Assembly: GCF_024172085.1 (NCBI RefSeq)
Contig: NZ_JAMZDZ010000001.1
Span: 1,612,001-1,676,000, forward strand
Source of the DNA: Hamadaea flava
GTDB taxonomy: Bacteria; Actinomycetota; Actinomycetes; Mycobacteriales; Micromonosporaceae
Length of the DNA stretch: 64,000 nucleotides
Direction of reading: 5' to 3'
Made by a program: the position numbers and the translations under genes. Below the pieces are notes generated by a model. It searched no databases, was not told where the DNA came from, and saw only the letters and a list, made by a program, of their open reading frames with translations. The stretch's first letter is position 1; each line of letters begins with the position of its first letter. Of the stretch, positions 16,279-25,595 are shown in pieces.

Positions 16279-18414
16279 ATGAAGACAATCCTGGAACGAT
16301 GGGGACAGTCAGCGGCACGACGGCATTGGCTGGTGATCGTGCTGTGGCTTGTCGCCGTGGTGGGCCTGCTCCTCGGCCGGCAGTTCTTCGGCGGGGAACT
16401 CGCCGACGACTACACGGTGCCGGGCTCGTCCTCCGCGCAGGGCGCGGACCTGCTTACCAAGGAGTTCCCGCAGGCGGGCGGCTACAGCGGGCAGCTCGTC
16501 TTCCAAGCGCCGGCCGGTAAACAGGTGTCGGCGTCCTCCTCGGCGGTGAACCAAGCCGTGGGCAACGCCGCCAAACTGCCGCACGTCCTCACCGCCACGA
16601 GCCCGTTCGCCGCCGCCAACAGTCCACTGGTGAGCAAGAACGGGCAGATCGCGTACGCGACGATCGCCTTCGACGTGGTGCCCGGCAGTCTCGATCACTC
16701 CTACCTCGACCAGCTGGACGCGGCCCTCGCGCCCGCGCGGGCGGCCGGGTTGACCGTGGAATACGGCGGCGGGGCCGGGCAGATCGACGACGCCACCGAC
16801 GACCGCAGCTCCGAGGCGGTCGGGCTGGCGCTCGCCCTGGTCCTGCTGCTGATCATGTTCCTGTCGCTGGCCGCCGCGGTGATCCCGCTGGTGTCGGCGA
16901 TTGTGGGCGTCCTCGTCGGGTTGTCGATCCTGGCCCTGCTCGCCAACCTCTTCACCCTGCCGACCACCGCTCCGACGGTGGCCACCCTGCTGGGCCTCGG
17001 GGTGGCCATCGACTACGCGCTGTTCATGGTGGCCCGCCATCGCGAGGGCGTCGACGCCCGTCAGCCGATTCTCCAGGCCATCGGCCGGGCGGCGGCCACC
17101 TCCGGCGCGGCCGTCGTGGTCGCGGGCAGCACCGTCGTGGTGGCGATCCTCGGCCTCTACCTGTCCGGCGTGCCGTTCGTCGGCGCCCTCGGCGGCTCCT
17201 CGGCGATCATGGTCGTGGTCGCGATGTGCGCCGCGCTGACCCTCGTCCCCGCGCTGCTCGGCCTGGTGAAACGGGCGGTCCGGGCCTGGGGCCGGCGCGA
17301 CGAGTCAGCGGCCGCCCCCGATCACGAGCACGGCCTGTTCGCCCGATGGGGCCGGGCGGTCAGCCGCCACCCCTGGCCGTACGCGGCCGGAGCGACGCTG
17401 CTACTCCTGGTGTTCGCCCTCCCACTGCTGAAGATCGAGTTCGGTCAGGTCGACGCCGGGGCCAACCCCACGTCGCAGACCTCGCGCCGGGCGTACGACC
17501 TGTTGTCGGAAGGATTCGGGCCGGGCGCCAACGGACCGATCACGGTCGTCGTCGCCGTTCCACAGGGACAGTCCAGTAGTGACACCCAGTCGATGATGAA
17601 CAGCCTCAGCCAGTCCCTGTCGAAGACCGAGGGCGTCGCCTCGGTGTCGCCCGCGAACGTCAACCCGGCCAACACGGTGGCGGTCATGAACGCCACCCCC
17701 ACCACCGCGCCCCAGGACGACGCGACGACCGACACGGTCCGGCGGATCCGCGACGACGTGCTGCCGACGGTCGCGGCGACCACCTATCTCACCGGCACCG
17801 CCCAGGCGGTCGACTTCACCGACCGCATCGTCCAGCGGCTGCCGCTGATCATCGGCGCGGTGGTGCTGCTGGCCCTGATCCTGCTGACCATGGCGTTCCG
17901 GTCGCTCGCCATCGGGATCAAGGCGGCGGTCATGAACCTGCTGTCGGTGGCGGCGTCCTACGGCGTACTCGTGGCGGTGTTCCAATGGGGCTGGGGCTCG
18001 TCGTTCATCGGCCTCGACGAGAAGGTGCCCATCCCGGCGTTCGTGCCGATGTTCATGTTCGCGGTCATCTTCGGGCTGTCCATGGACTACGAGGTGTTCC
18101 TGCTGTCCCGGGTGCATGAGGCATACGGCCAGACCGGCGACGCGCGCCGCAGCGTCGCGATCGGCATCGGCGCTACCGCAAGGGTCATCACCACCGCCGC
18201 CGCGGTGATGATCGTCGTGTTCGCCAGTTTCGTGCTGAACGACCAGCCCATCGTGAAGATGTTGGCGGTCGGCCTGGCGTTCTCGGTGCTCATCGACGCC
18301 TCGGTGGTACGCATGATCCTGGTGCCGGCGGTGATGTCGTTGCTGGGCGACCGTGCGTGGTGGATACCGCGGTGGCTGGACCGGATTCTCCCGCGGATCA
18401 GCCTGGAGGACTGA
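16279..18414 (+). CDS. MMPL/RND family transporter
   Basis: A 711-residue inner-membrane exporter of the MMPL type, with twelve predicted helices in two repeats. Each half starts with one helix and a 150-residue extracytoplasmic loop, then five helices. Family motifs are ATLLGLGVAIDYALFMVARHREG in half one and FGLSMDYEVFLLSRVHEAY in half two; the buried Asp-Tyr pairs are those used in proton transfer. Members export lipids or hydrophobic compounds. ATG 16279 is chosen although the frame is open from 15943, because that upstream part runs through the promoter region and lacks hydrophobic sequence. A GGGGGA lies upstream. It overlaps the convergent gene by 17 bp. Confidence 0.9.
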   Translation: MKTILERWGQSAARRHWLVIVLWLVAVVGLLLGRQFFGGELADDYTVPGSSSAQGADLLTKEFPQAGGYSGQLVFQAPAGKQVSASSSAVNQAVGNAAKLPHVLTATSPFAAANSPLVSKNGQIAYATIAFDVVPGSLDHSYLDQLDAALAPARAAGLTVEYGGGAGQIDDATDDRSSEAVGLALALVLLLIMFLSLAAAVIPLVSAIVGVLVGLSILALLANLFTLPTTAPTVATLLGLGVAIDYALFMVARHREGVDARQPILQAIGRAAATSGAAVVVAGSTVVVAILGLYLSGVPFVGALGGSSAIMVVVAMCAALTLVPALLGLVKRAVRAWGRRDESAAAPDHEHGLFARWGRAVSRHPWPYAAGATLLLLVFALPLLKIEFGQVDAGANPTSQTSRRAYDLLSEGFGPGANGPITVVVAVPQGQSSSDTQSMMNSLSQSLSKTEGVASVSPANVNPANTVAVMNATPTTAPQDDATTDTVRRIRDDVLPTVAATTYLTGTAQAVDFTDRIVQRLPLIIGAVVLLALILLTMAFRSLAIGIKAAVMNLLSVAASYGVLVAVFQWGWGSSFIGLDEKVPIPAFVPMFMFAVIFGLSMDYEVFLLSRVHEAYGQTGDARRSVAIGIGATARVITTAAAVMIVVFASFVLNDQPIVKMLAVGLAFSVLIDASVVRMILVPAVMSLLGDRAWWIPRWLDRILPRISLED

Positions 18415-19888
18415 TTCTGCCGCGCCGATTCAGGAAGCGGCCTGCGGGTTGGAGGCGCAGCCGGTGCCGGTTTCCGGCCAGCCAGATCAGGCCTGACACC
18501 GCGACGACGGCGGCGCTCCACCAGCCGAACAACGCGGCCTGTCCCGGCAGGAACGCCGACGGCGTGAACGTGGCCAGCGGCAGCCCGAGCAGATCGCCGA
18601 GCCGGCCGAGGACCGAGACCTCCGGATGCAGCTCCCAATTCCAGCGCAGCAGCTTGTCGACGTCGCTCAGCAGGCCGAGCAGCAGCCCAAAGCCGGCCAG
18701 CAGGATGGCAGCCGCGACGGCGAGCCAGTGGCTCAGCTGTCGCAGAGCGACCGCGACGAAGATCGACAGCAGCGGCGTGACGGCGACGAGATACCGAGCC
18801 GGTGGGCCGAAGCCGGCCCACCAGGTGACGAAGGTGCACACCGAGACCGCGTACGGCACGACCACGGCCGCCACGATCAGACTGGTACGCCGCAGGCCGC
18901 CGCCCAGCGCCAGGAGCACTCCCCCGCCGACCAGGAACATGAGCGGAAAGTTGGGCAGCAGCCCGTAGTTCCGGTCCAGGAGCGCGTCGAGCACACCGGT
19001 CAGCGGCGAGATCTGGAAGATGCCGTTGCCGGAGGCCGCGTTCGCCGGAGCCGGGTTCGCCGTGCCCCACACGACGAGGTTGTAGAGGGCGTACCCGCCG
19101 ACCAGGAGAACGCTCGGGACGGTCAGCGCGGCGATCGCCCGGCGGTCACGGAACCGGCTGCGCTGCCAGATCCGCCCGGCCAGGAGCAGCATGACGGGCA
19201 CGATCAGCAGCAGGAATCGGCCGTGCACCCAGACGAGCGCACCCATGGCTGCGGCGACCGCCGCGACCCGGGCGGCCGTCAGCTCGGCGCGGAGCAGGCC
19301 GCGTACGGCGAACACCACCGCGAGGGCGGCGATCGGCTCGATGAACAGCATCGAGGAATACGTGTAGAGCGGTGTCCCGACGGCGAACAGCCCGGCCACG
19401 CCGACCGCGTACGCGCGGGCGAAGCCCAGCTCCGACAGCAGCCAGTAGATGTTGAGCACCGTCAGGGTCGACACCAGCACCATGAACAGGTAGACCCCGG
19501 CGACGCCCCCTAGCAGGTAGAACGGATGCCACAACAGCGGCCCGCCGAATCCGTGCAGCGGCAGCGGCTGGCCGTCCGGTCCCGGCACGAGATGCGGCTC
19601 GATCGGCTGCGGATGGATCGCCAGATAGTCGCCGTTCGCGTACGCGTGGGCCGGGTTGAGGCTGTGGTATTTCCGCAGCGCGACGTTGAACATCAGGTAG
19701 TGCGGCTCGTCCCCGCTGCGCATCGGGTTGACGTAGCGCAGCCGGGCGGCCAGCCCGAACACTCCCATCGCCAGGACCGCGAGCAGGCCGGTCCAGCTCC
19801 GGGGCGACCAGGTCGGCGACGCGAGCTCGACCGTCGCCGCCTTCTGCGGCTCCTGAGAAGCTTCGATGGTCTTTGTCGCAAATGCCAC
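18398..19888 (-). CDS. Multi-membrane glycosyltransferase, GT39/ArnT-like
   Basis: About 496 residues with some 11 hydrophobic helices. The first extracytoplasmic loop contains NPMRSGDEPHYLMFNVAL, an acidic pair in the place of the catalytic Asp/Glu of GT-C enzymes, which use lipid-phosphate sugar donors. The acceptor is unknown. The frame is open to ATG 19927, but that codon lies inside an inverted repeat that looks like the terminator of the upstream locus. GTG 19888 follows TACGGT by 6 nt, the leaderless spacing seen often in this window, so I prefer it. Confidence 0.72.
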   Translation of the reverse strand: MAFATKTIEASQEPQKAATVELASPTWSPRSWTGLLAVLAMGVFGLAARLRYVNPMRSGDEPHYLMFNVALRKYHSLNPAHAYANGDYLAIHPQPIEPHLVPGPDGQPLPLHGFGGPLLWHPFYLLGGVAGVYLFMVLVSTLTVLNIYWLLSELGFARAYAVGVAGLFAVGTPLYTYSSMLFIEPIAALAVVFAVRGLLRAELTAARVAAVAAAMGALVWVHGRFLLLIVPVMLLLAGRIWQRSRFRDRRAIAALTVPSVLLVGGYALYNLVVWGTANPAPANAASGNGIFQISPLTGVLDALLDRNYGLLPNFPLMFLVGGGVLLALGGGLRRTSLIVAAVVVPYAVSVCTFVTWWAGFGPPARYLVAVTPLLSIFVAVALRQLSHWLAVAAAILLAGFGLLLGLLSDVDKLLRWNWELHPEVSVLGRLGDLLGLPLATFTPSAFLPGQAALFGWWSAAVVAVSGLIWLAGNRHRLRLQPAGRFLNRRGRISPPG

Positions 19889-19913
19889 CTTTACACCGTA
19901 GGCCACGACTGCG

Positions 19914-19973
19914 GCGTACCCCGGCATCCGACACCCGCTGCCTTGGACCGCGGATGCCGGACGCCGGGTACGC
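19914..19973. terminator. Long interrupted hairpin after the broken esterase
   Basis: CGGCATCCG (19922-19930) pairs with CGGATGCCG (19951-19959), and the outer arms GCGTACC (19914-19920) and GGGTACGC pair with a bulge. It sits between the pseudogene stop (19979) and the next minus-strand gene. Confidence 0.5.
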
Positions 19974-19978
19974 GAGGC

Positions 19979-20786
19979 TTACTTGAGGTACGCGGCCAGG
20001 GGTATCTGCTGGTTCCGCAGCGCCGAGGCGACGACACCGGCGATCTGCTTGGCTCCGGCCGCCTCGAAGTGGGTGTGGTCGTCACAGAAGAAGGCGCCGA
20101 CCGGACCCGAGGTGTAGTCGCCGTTGTTCGGGCAGAACGCGAGCGTGTTGTACAACGTGTAGCTCAGCCGGTGCAGGTCGATGACCGGTACGCCGTTCGC
20201 GCTGCCGGCCGCGTTCGTCTCGGTGAGGAATCCGCGATTGCCTACAGCAGTGCTGCCCGAGCAGGTGATCGCGGCGACCGGGGTCAGGAAGACGGGATGG
20301 GCTCCTCGCGCCTTGGCCGCGCTGGCCATGACGCCGAGCAGTTGCTGGTACCGCGCGGAGCCGACGTGCCGGGGACAGGTGCTCGTCCCGTCGTTGATGC
20401 CGAACTGGATGAGCAGATAGTCGCCGGACTTCATGCCGGTCGTGGCGTCCAGCATGGCCTGCCAGCGGGTGGAGTAGGTCGCCGGGCTGATGACGCATTC
20501 GCCGGACGAGTCCGTCGTCGTGGTGACGTTCGGGTCGTAGAGCCAGGTCTGGATGCTGCGGCCCGCGACGCGTTGTTCTTCACCGTGACGCTGCCGGTGA
20601 AGTACTGGGCGAACTGGTGCCGGTGTGGTTCGAGTCGATGGTTCCGGTGCAGACAGCGGGGGGCGTCTCGGCTTCGTATCGGGTCACCGCAGCGGTGGCG
20701 TGGGTCGTCACGACCACCGTGAGGCCGATCGTCGCCATCGCGGTGCTCGCCGACAGGATCGCAGCGCGGAATCGGGTGGAAGACAT
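19979..20786 (-). pseudogene. Broken CBM + SGNH rhamnogalacturonan acetylesterase (CE12-like)
   Basis: Three overlapping frames carry pieces of one secreted enzyme. The first frame (from 20786) encodes a signal peptide and the start of a carbohydrate-binding module, RYEAETPPAVCTGTIDSNHTG. At about 20620 the sequence jumps into an SGNH esterase (FAQYFTGSVTVKNNAS) in a second frame, and at about 20565 it shifts again to a third frame (GRSIQTWLYDPNVT through to the stop). The third frame keeps the GxND block (FGINDGT) and the catalytic Asp-His block (DHTHFEAAGA). The GDS nucleophile block and most of the binding module are missing. So an internal deletion plus a one-base deletion have destroyed it. 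Intact relatives deacetylate rhamnogalacturonan. Confidence 0.85.
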
Positions 20787-20859
20787 GCGGGCTCCTACGC
20801 ACGAGAGGGTTGACCGTGAGCGCGCCGGTTCGCCCGGACCGGCGCGCCCACGGCGGCGG

Positions 20860-23103
20860 TCAGCGGACGTAGATGGTGGGTGCGGGTGGGGTGCTCATGC
20901 CGTCGCCGAGGAAGTACGACGGATGCGGCGGCTGGTTGTAGGCGGTGTTCTGCCACGCCAACGCGACCCGATATTGGGCGTCGTGCAACAGCGTGTACAG
21001 CCGCCGGTCGGTCGGGGTCGGCGTGGCATAGATCCGCAACGCGCTGCTGTCACTGGTGCGCCACACCACCTCTTCGCGCCAGTCGCCGAACAGATCACCC
21101 GACAGCGCGGGGGTGGCTTTGGTGCCGTTGTTGGCCGCCACGTTCGCCCCGGTCAACAGCCGGGTGTCGGCCGACGTGCCGTACTTGTCGATATGCGTGG
21201 CATCCAGCAGTTCGCGGACCGGGTCGCCGTCCCACCAGACCAGAAAGTTCGTCGACCCCGGCTTACGGCCGATCTCGGCCCCGGTCGCCCCGTTACGCAA
21301 CCCCGACGGCGACGACGACCACGCCTCCGCACCCGGCGAACCAGCCCACACATCACCGGCGACCGCACGACCGTTGTCACACCCACACGTCGGGTTCGAC
21401 CAGATGATCTGCCCCGTACGCGCATCACCCATCCACGCCGCGACCTCACTGGTCGTCTCCGACGGTTTGAACACCTCCAACCCCGGCCGCGACGGGATCA
21501 GATCCCCCACATGGTAGGCATCCCCATGATGGGTGCCGTTGGTCCACAACCCCACCCCGTTGTCATCCACCGCCATCGACCCATACAAAACCTCGTCCCG
21601 CCCATCGGAGTCGACGTCGGCGATCGACAGCTGATGGTTGCCGCGGCCGGTCCACGTCGATCCCGACACGTTCGAATCGAACAACCACCGCTGCGTCAGA
21701 CTGCCGTTACGGAAATCCCACGCCGCAACCACACTGCGCGTGTAGTAGCCACGGGCCATCACCAGACTCGGCTGCCTGCCATCCAGATACGCGACCCCGG
21801 CCAGGAACCGGTCCACCCGATTCCCATACGAATCCCCCCACGAGGACACCGTGCCGCGGGGCACCACATAGTTCGCCGTCGCCCGCACCGCACCATTCGG
21901 ACCCGCGAACACTGTGAGGTACTCCGGCCCGGACAGGACGTAGCCGGAACTGTTGCGATAGTCCGCCGAACTCGACCCGATCACCTGCCCGGTGCCCGAC
22001 ACGGTCCCGTCGGCGGTCTTCATCGCCACCTCGGCCCGCCCGTCACCGTCCAGGTCATACACCTGGAACTGGGTGTAATGCGCACCCGCGCGAATGTTGC
22101 GCCCCAGATCGATGCGCCACAACCGGGTCCCGTCCAGCTTGTATCCGTCGACATATACGTTGCCGGTATAGCCGGACTGCGAGTTGTCCTTCGCATTCGA
22201 CGGATCCCACTTCACCACGAAATCCAGAACCCCGTCACCGTCGAGGTCACCCACACTGGCGTCGTTGGCCGAATACGTGTACGCCACCCCATCCGGCGTC
22301 GTGCCCCCGGCCGGAATCTGCAACGGCACATCCCGATACCCGTTGGCGAACGTGATCCCCGCCGCCGACACCGCCTGCTCCACGCCGCCGACGACGGCGC
22401 GGACCGTGTACACCGCATCCGCGGCCGCACCCGCGTCCAGATAATTCGTCAACGCCCCCGAGAACACTCTCGTGCCACCCCGGTACAGGTTGAACGTCAC
22501 CGACGCCGGATCCGTACCCAGCAACCGCCAACTCACCATGTTTCCCGAACCCGAATGCACACTGGTCACACCCCGGTTCAGCTTCTCCATCTGCCGCCCC
22601 TGCTCCACCGGCGGCGTACCGCCGGCTTCGACGTCGAGGTAGTCGATGTTGGCCAGGCCGTCGGCGGAGGTCGGGGTCAACCGGATCGTGTTGCTACCGA
22701 CGACGAGCGAGACGGACAGCGTCTTGGTCGCCCAGGTGTCCCAGTTCGCGGTGGCGTCGAAGGTCATCGCCGACTGCACGACCGCGCCGTTGACGAGCAC
22801 GTCGGTCGGCCGTGTCGCGGTGGTGCCGTTGGCGTACCCGATGGTGATCGTCGCCGCCCCGGCCGCCGAGGCCGTCACGGTGAACTGAGCGGCGGCCCCG
22901 ACGGCGTTCGTGCCGTTGCAGAAGCCGCTGCCGGAGTAGCCGGTGTGGTTCGAGTCGATCGTGCCGTCACAGGTGGACGGCGAGGTCTCTGCTTCGTAGC
23001 GGGTCCCCGCCGCGGATGCCGCGGTGACCGTGGTCGTCAGCGCGCCGACCGTCGCCACCGCACAGGCGGTCAGCAACGCGACGCGGCGTTTCGGTGATTG
23101 CAT
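20860..23103 (-). CDS. Rhamnogalacturonan lyase (PL11) with N-terminal CBM
   Basis: A 747-residue secreted polysaccharide lyase. A Sec signal peptide (MQSPKRRVALLTACAVA, ending near ASAAG) is followed by a CBM35/CBM6-type module (about 35-160: RYEAETSPSTCDGTIDSNHT to ANIDYLDVE) and a PL11 eight-bladed propeller domain with calcium-binding DxDxDG repeats (VGDLDGDGVLDF, YDLDGDGRAEV, ADVDSDGRDEV). Such enzymes cleave the rhamnose-galacturonate backbone of pectin. The start is ATG 23103 (frame opens at 23133), because GGGAG precedes it and the signal peptide then begins at residue 1. It lies beside a broken acetylesterase whose CBM start is nearly the same. Confidence 0.9.
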   Translation of the reverse strand: MQSPKRRVALLTACAVATVGALTTTVTAASAAGTRYEAETSPSTCDGTIDSNHTGYSGSGFCNGTNAVGAAAQFTVTASAAGAATITIGYANGTTATRPTDVLVNGAVVQSAMTFDATANWDTWATKTLSVSLVVGSNTIRLTPTSADGLANIDYLDVEAGGTPPVEQGRQMEKLNRGVTSVHSGSGNMVSWRLLGTDPASVTFNLYRGGTRVFSGALTNYLDAGAAADAVYTVRAVVGGVEQAVSAAGITFANGYRDVPLQIPAGGTTPDGVAYTYSANDASVGDLDGDGVLDFVVKWDPSNAKDNSQSGYTGNVYVDGYKLDGTRLWRIDLGRNIRAGAHYTQFQVYDLDGDGRAEVAMKTADGTVSGTGQVIGSSSADYRNSSGYVLSGPEYLTVFAGPNGAVRATANYVVPRGTVSSWGDSYGNRVDRFLAGVAYLDGRQPSLVMARGYYTRSVVAAWDFRNGSLTQRWLFDSNVSGSTWTGRGNHQLSIADVDSDGRDEVLYGSMAVDDNGVGLWTNGTHHGDAYHVGDLIPSRPGLEVFKPSETTSEVAAWMGDARTGQIIWSNPTCGCDNGRAVAGDVWAGSPGAEAWSSSPSGLRNGATGAEIGRKPGSTNFLVWWDGDPVRELLDATHIDKYGTSADTRLLTGANVAANNGTKATPALSGDLFGDWREEVVWRTSDSSALRIYATPTPTDRRLYTLLHDAQYRVALAWQNTAYNQPPHPSYFLGDGMSTPPAPTIYVR

Positions 23104-23489
23104 GAGGATCTCCCTGAGGTAGATCGCGAGCACAGCGGACTTGAAACGTTAAATGGCTGAATCAAGCGCGGATCATCGCCGTGACCTGGAAAAGTTCCAG
23201 GACCGGTGGAGTACGAGCGGGCTCAGCGATCAGCGCGAGGCACGACGGCCGGGTTTGCGCCGGCGACTGGGGTTCGATTCATCCGTGGACTCCTTGTGGG
23301 ATGGGAGCGGGCCGGACCAGTGGGCGCTGGTTGTTCCGGCTCGGGGACGGCGAGGACGGCACAGGCGATAGACAACCGTGACTGCCACGCCTGGGCTGAA
23401 GCTAAAACGTTTCAAGTGAGGCGTCAAGGCTTTCCGCGGTTCCTGGCACATCTCCAGGCCCCACACCGTCCACCCACGAGGCGACAAGC
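23104..23489. promoter_or_regulatory. Gene-free region with two LacI-like operator matches
   Basis: No convincing gene is seen here. TTGAAACGTTAAA at 23141-23153 and CTAAAACGTTTCAAG at 23402-23416 share the core of the LacI-family operator (nearly symmetric around AACGTT). The first lies 38 bp upstream of the lyase start and could overlap its promoter. The second is 300 bp upstream, between the lyase and the GH30 remnant. This spacing could allow looping, or the second site could be left over from a lost gene. Between them, several short frames exist, but none shows codon bias or a ribosome binding site. Confidence 0.6.
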
Positions 23490-23786
23490 TCACACCACGA
23501 CGTTGTCGATCTGGAGGGTCTGCACCGACCCGGCCGGGAACGCCAGCGTGACCGTCTTGCCGCTCAGCCGCGTGTCGCTGCGCGCGGCGTAGCGGTCGCC
23601 GCCGGACGGCACCGTCGTCCACCGCGGGACCAGGCCGCCGCTGCCACCGCCGACCTGGCTGAACGCGGACAGGTCGAAGGTGAGGTTCTGCGCGGCGCCG
23701 GTGTTGACCGCCACCACCACCAACCGCCGGGCCGCCGAGTCGTACGCCGCGGCGGCGTACCCGACGCCGGTGTTCAGGATCCGCAT
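23490..23786 (-). pseudogene. C-terminal remnant of a GH30-type glycosidase (beta-1,6-galactanase-like)
   Basis: A 98-residue frame that matches only the last beta-sandwich part of GH30 galactanases: AAYDSAARRLVVVAVNTGAA, RWTTVPSGGDRYAARSDTRL and a final AFPAGSVQTLQIDN. There is no signal peptide or catalytic barrel, and the sequence upstream of 23786 is unrelated. It is best read as the tail of a deleted gene that once trimmed galactan side chains next to the rhamnogalacturonan enzymes. Confidence 0.75.
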
Positions 23787-23898
23787 GCCCGGAAGTGGGA
23801 ATGTATCAATGCGCTAGCAACCTGAGCCACAACCGGCGTAGCCCGCGTGGATATGGGAGGATTTGCTGGGTTACCACCCGATGATGTTGGAGGAACCC

Positions 23899-24516
23899 AT
23901 GGCAGAGCTGCTCGTCGACTTCATCACCTCGCTCGACGGCTACGGCGCCGCCGAAGGCTGGCCCGGCCTGTGGGGCATGGGCGGCCCCGAGTACTTCGCC
24001 TGGCTGGGCGACCAACCCGAGGCGGACTACACCGTCCTGATGGGCGCGAACACCTATCGCGCCATGTCCGGGCTGGCCGCCGAGGGCGAGGAGGGCACCG
24101 AGTCCCTCGCGAGCATGCCGACGGTCGTGTTCTCCCGGTCGCTGACGGCCCCGTTGTCCTGGCCCAACAGCAGCCTCGTGGCCGAGGACGCCGTCGAGGC
24201 CGTACGCGGCATGAAGGACAGCGGGACCTCGATGCGGACGATCGGCAGCCTCGCGCTGTGCCGTTCCCTGCTGAAGGCGGGTCTGGTGGACCGTTTCCGG
24301 GTCGTCGTCTTCCCGGTGATCAACGGCAGCACCGGCCAGGAGCGGATCTACGACGGGTACCCCGACGTCCGGCTCGACCTGCTGACGAGCCGCACGTTCG
24401 ACGGCCGCCTCCAGCTCCTCGAGTACGCGCCCACGGTCCTCACTGGACCGCCCGGCGAGCAGGCCGACACCGATCCGCCCGGGGAGCCGGGCGATGCCGT
24501 ACCGGCCGGCGCGTAA
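23899..24516 (+). CDS. RibD C-terminal/DHFR-fold reductase family protein
   Basis: A 205-residue cytoplasmic protein of the dihydrofolate-reductase-like superfamily: LLVDFITSLDGYGA (first strand and nucleotide loop), VLMGANTYRAM, MPTVVFSRSLTAPL, TIGSLALCRSLLKAGLVDRFRVVVFPVINGSTG. These proteins probably use NADPH, but the substrate is unknown for this group; they are common in actinomycetes and are not real folate reductases. The frame opens at 23863, but ATG 23899 has GGAGG 6 bp before it. The last 25 residues are a Pro/Gly/Asp-rich tail. It is followed 17 bp later by an aldo/keto reductase and may be cotranscribed. Confidence 0.88.
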   Translation: MAELLVDFITSLDGYGAAEGWPGLWGMGGPEYFAWLGDQPEADYTVLMGANTYRAMSGLAAEGEEGTESLASMPTVVFSRSLTAPLSWPNSSLVAEDAVEAVRGMKDSGTSMRTIGSLALCRSLLKAGLVDRFRVVVFPVINGSTGQERIYDGYPDVRLDLLTSRTFDGRLQLLEYAPTVLTGPPGEQADTDPPGEPGDAVPAGA

Positions 24517-24533
24517 GCCGTAGGGTGACGATC

Positions 24534-25514
24534 ATGCAGTACACACGACTGGGCACCACCGGCATGTCGGTATCCCGGATCTGCCTCGGCATGATGAGCT
24601 TCGGCGACCAGGTGAAACGAGCCTGGACGCTCAACCAGGAGCAGGCCGAGCCGCTCGTCCGCCAGGCGGTCGAGGCGGGCGTCACGTTCTTCGACACCGC
24701 GGACGTCTACTCCGACGGAGTGAGCGAGCAGATCACCGGCCGGCTGCTCGGCAAGCTGTTCGAACGCCGCGAGGACTACGTCCTGGCGACCAAGGTCTAC
24801 TCGCCGATGGGCAGCGGCCTGAACGACCGGGGCCTGTCCCGCAAGCACATCCTGGCCGGCATCGACGCCTCGCTGCGCCGGCTCGGCACCGACTACGTCG
24901 ACCTCTACCAGATCCACCGCTGGGACGACGAGACGCCGATCGAGGAGACCATGCAGGCCCTCCACGACGTCGTCCGGGCCGGCAAGGCCCGCTACATCGG
25001 AGCGTCCAGCATGTACGCCTGGCAGTTCGCCAAGGCCCAGCACACCGCCGAACGTCTCGGCCTGACGAGGTTCGTCTCCATGCAGAACCATTACAACCTG
25101 GTGTACCGCGAGGAGGAGCGGGAGATGAACCCGCTCTGCGCCGATCAGGGCGTCGGGCTGGTGCCGTGGAGCCCGCTCGCGCGCGGTCTGCTCGCCGGGA
25201 ACCGGGAACGGGGCGGCCAGACGTTGACGGTACGCGCCGCCAACGACGCGTTCGCCGAAAGCCTGTACGACGACAACGACTTCGACGTGGTGGACGCCGT
25301 CCGGGCGGTGGCCGGGGCGCGCGGCGTACCGGCGGCGCAGGTCGCGCTGGCCTGGCTGCTCGGCAAACCTGTGGTCAGCGCGCCGATCGTCGGGGCGACC
25401 AAGCCAGGCCACGTGACGGACGCGGTGGCCGCGGTGGATTTGCGGCTCACGACGGACGAGGTGGCGCAGTTGGAGGCGCCGTACCGGCCGCACGCCATCC
25501 TCGGCCACAACTGA
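24534..25514 (+). CDS. Aldo/keto reductase
   Basis: A 326-residue NADPH-dependent oxidoreductase with a TIM-barrel fold. The catalytic tetrad can be read: Asp and Tyr in [11 protein letters not shown] (about residues 51-61), Lys in [10 protein letters not shown], and His in [11 protein letters not shown]. The C-terminal NADP site includes [18 protein letters not shown]. It belongs to the YajO/Tas-like group of large aldo/keto reductases. The frame is open from 23847, but ATG 24534 starts at the canonical [26 protein letters not shown] box lies 7 nt upstream, so this mRNA may also be leaderless. Confidence 0.92.
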   Translation: MQYTRLGTTGMSVSRICLGMMSFGDQVKRAWTLNQEQAEPLVRQAVEAGVTFFDTADVYSDGVSEQITGRLLGKLFERREDYVLATKVYSPMGSGLNDRGLSRKHILAGIDASLRRLGTDYVDLYQIHRWDDETPIEETMQALHDVVRAGKARYIGASSMYAWQFAKAQHTAERLGLTRFVSMQNHYNLVYREEEREMNPLCADQGVGLVPWSPLARGLLAGNRERGGQTLTVRAANDAFAESLYDDNDFDVVDAVRAVAGARGVPAAQVALAWLLGKPVVSAPIVGATKPGHVTDAVAAVDLRLTTDEVAQLEAPYRPHAILGHN

Positions 25515-25595
25515 TCGCCGACCGGCGCGATCCAGCCGACGCCTGCCCCCACCGGGCTCGTAAAGGGAAGGCGTCGCCGAAGATCACCGGGCAGA

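Noticed and set aside
20431-20802. Programmed frameshift in the esterase gene
   Set aside because: Two different frame changes and loss of the catalytic Ser block indicate decay rather than recoding; no slippery sequence seen.
23899-24516. DHFR-like gene as trimethoprim-type resistance
   Set aside because: The sequence fits the RibD C-terminal group, not true dihydrofolate reductase.
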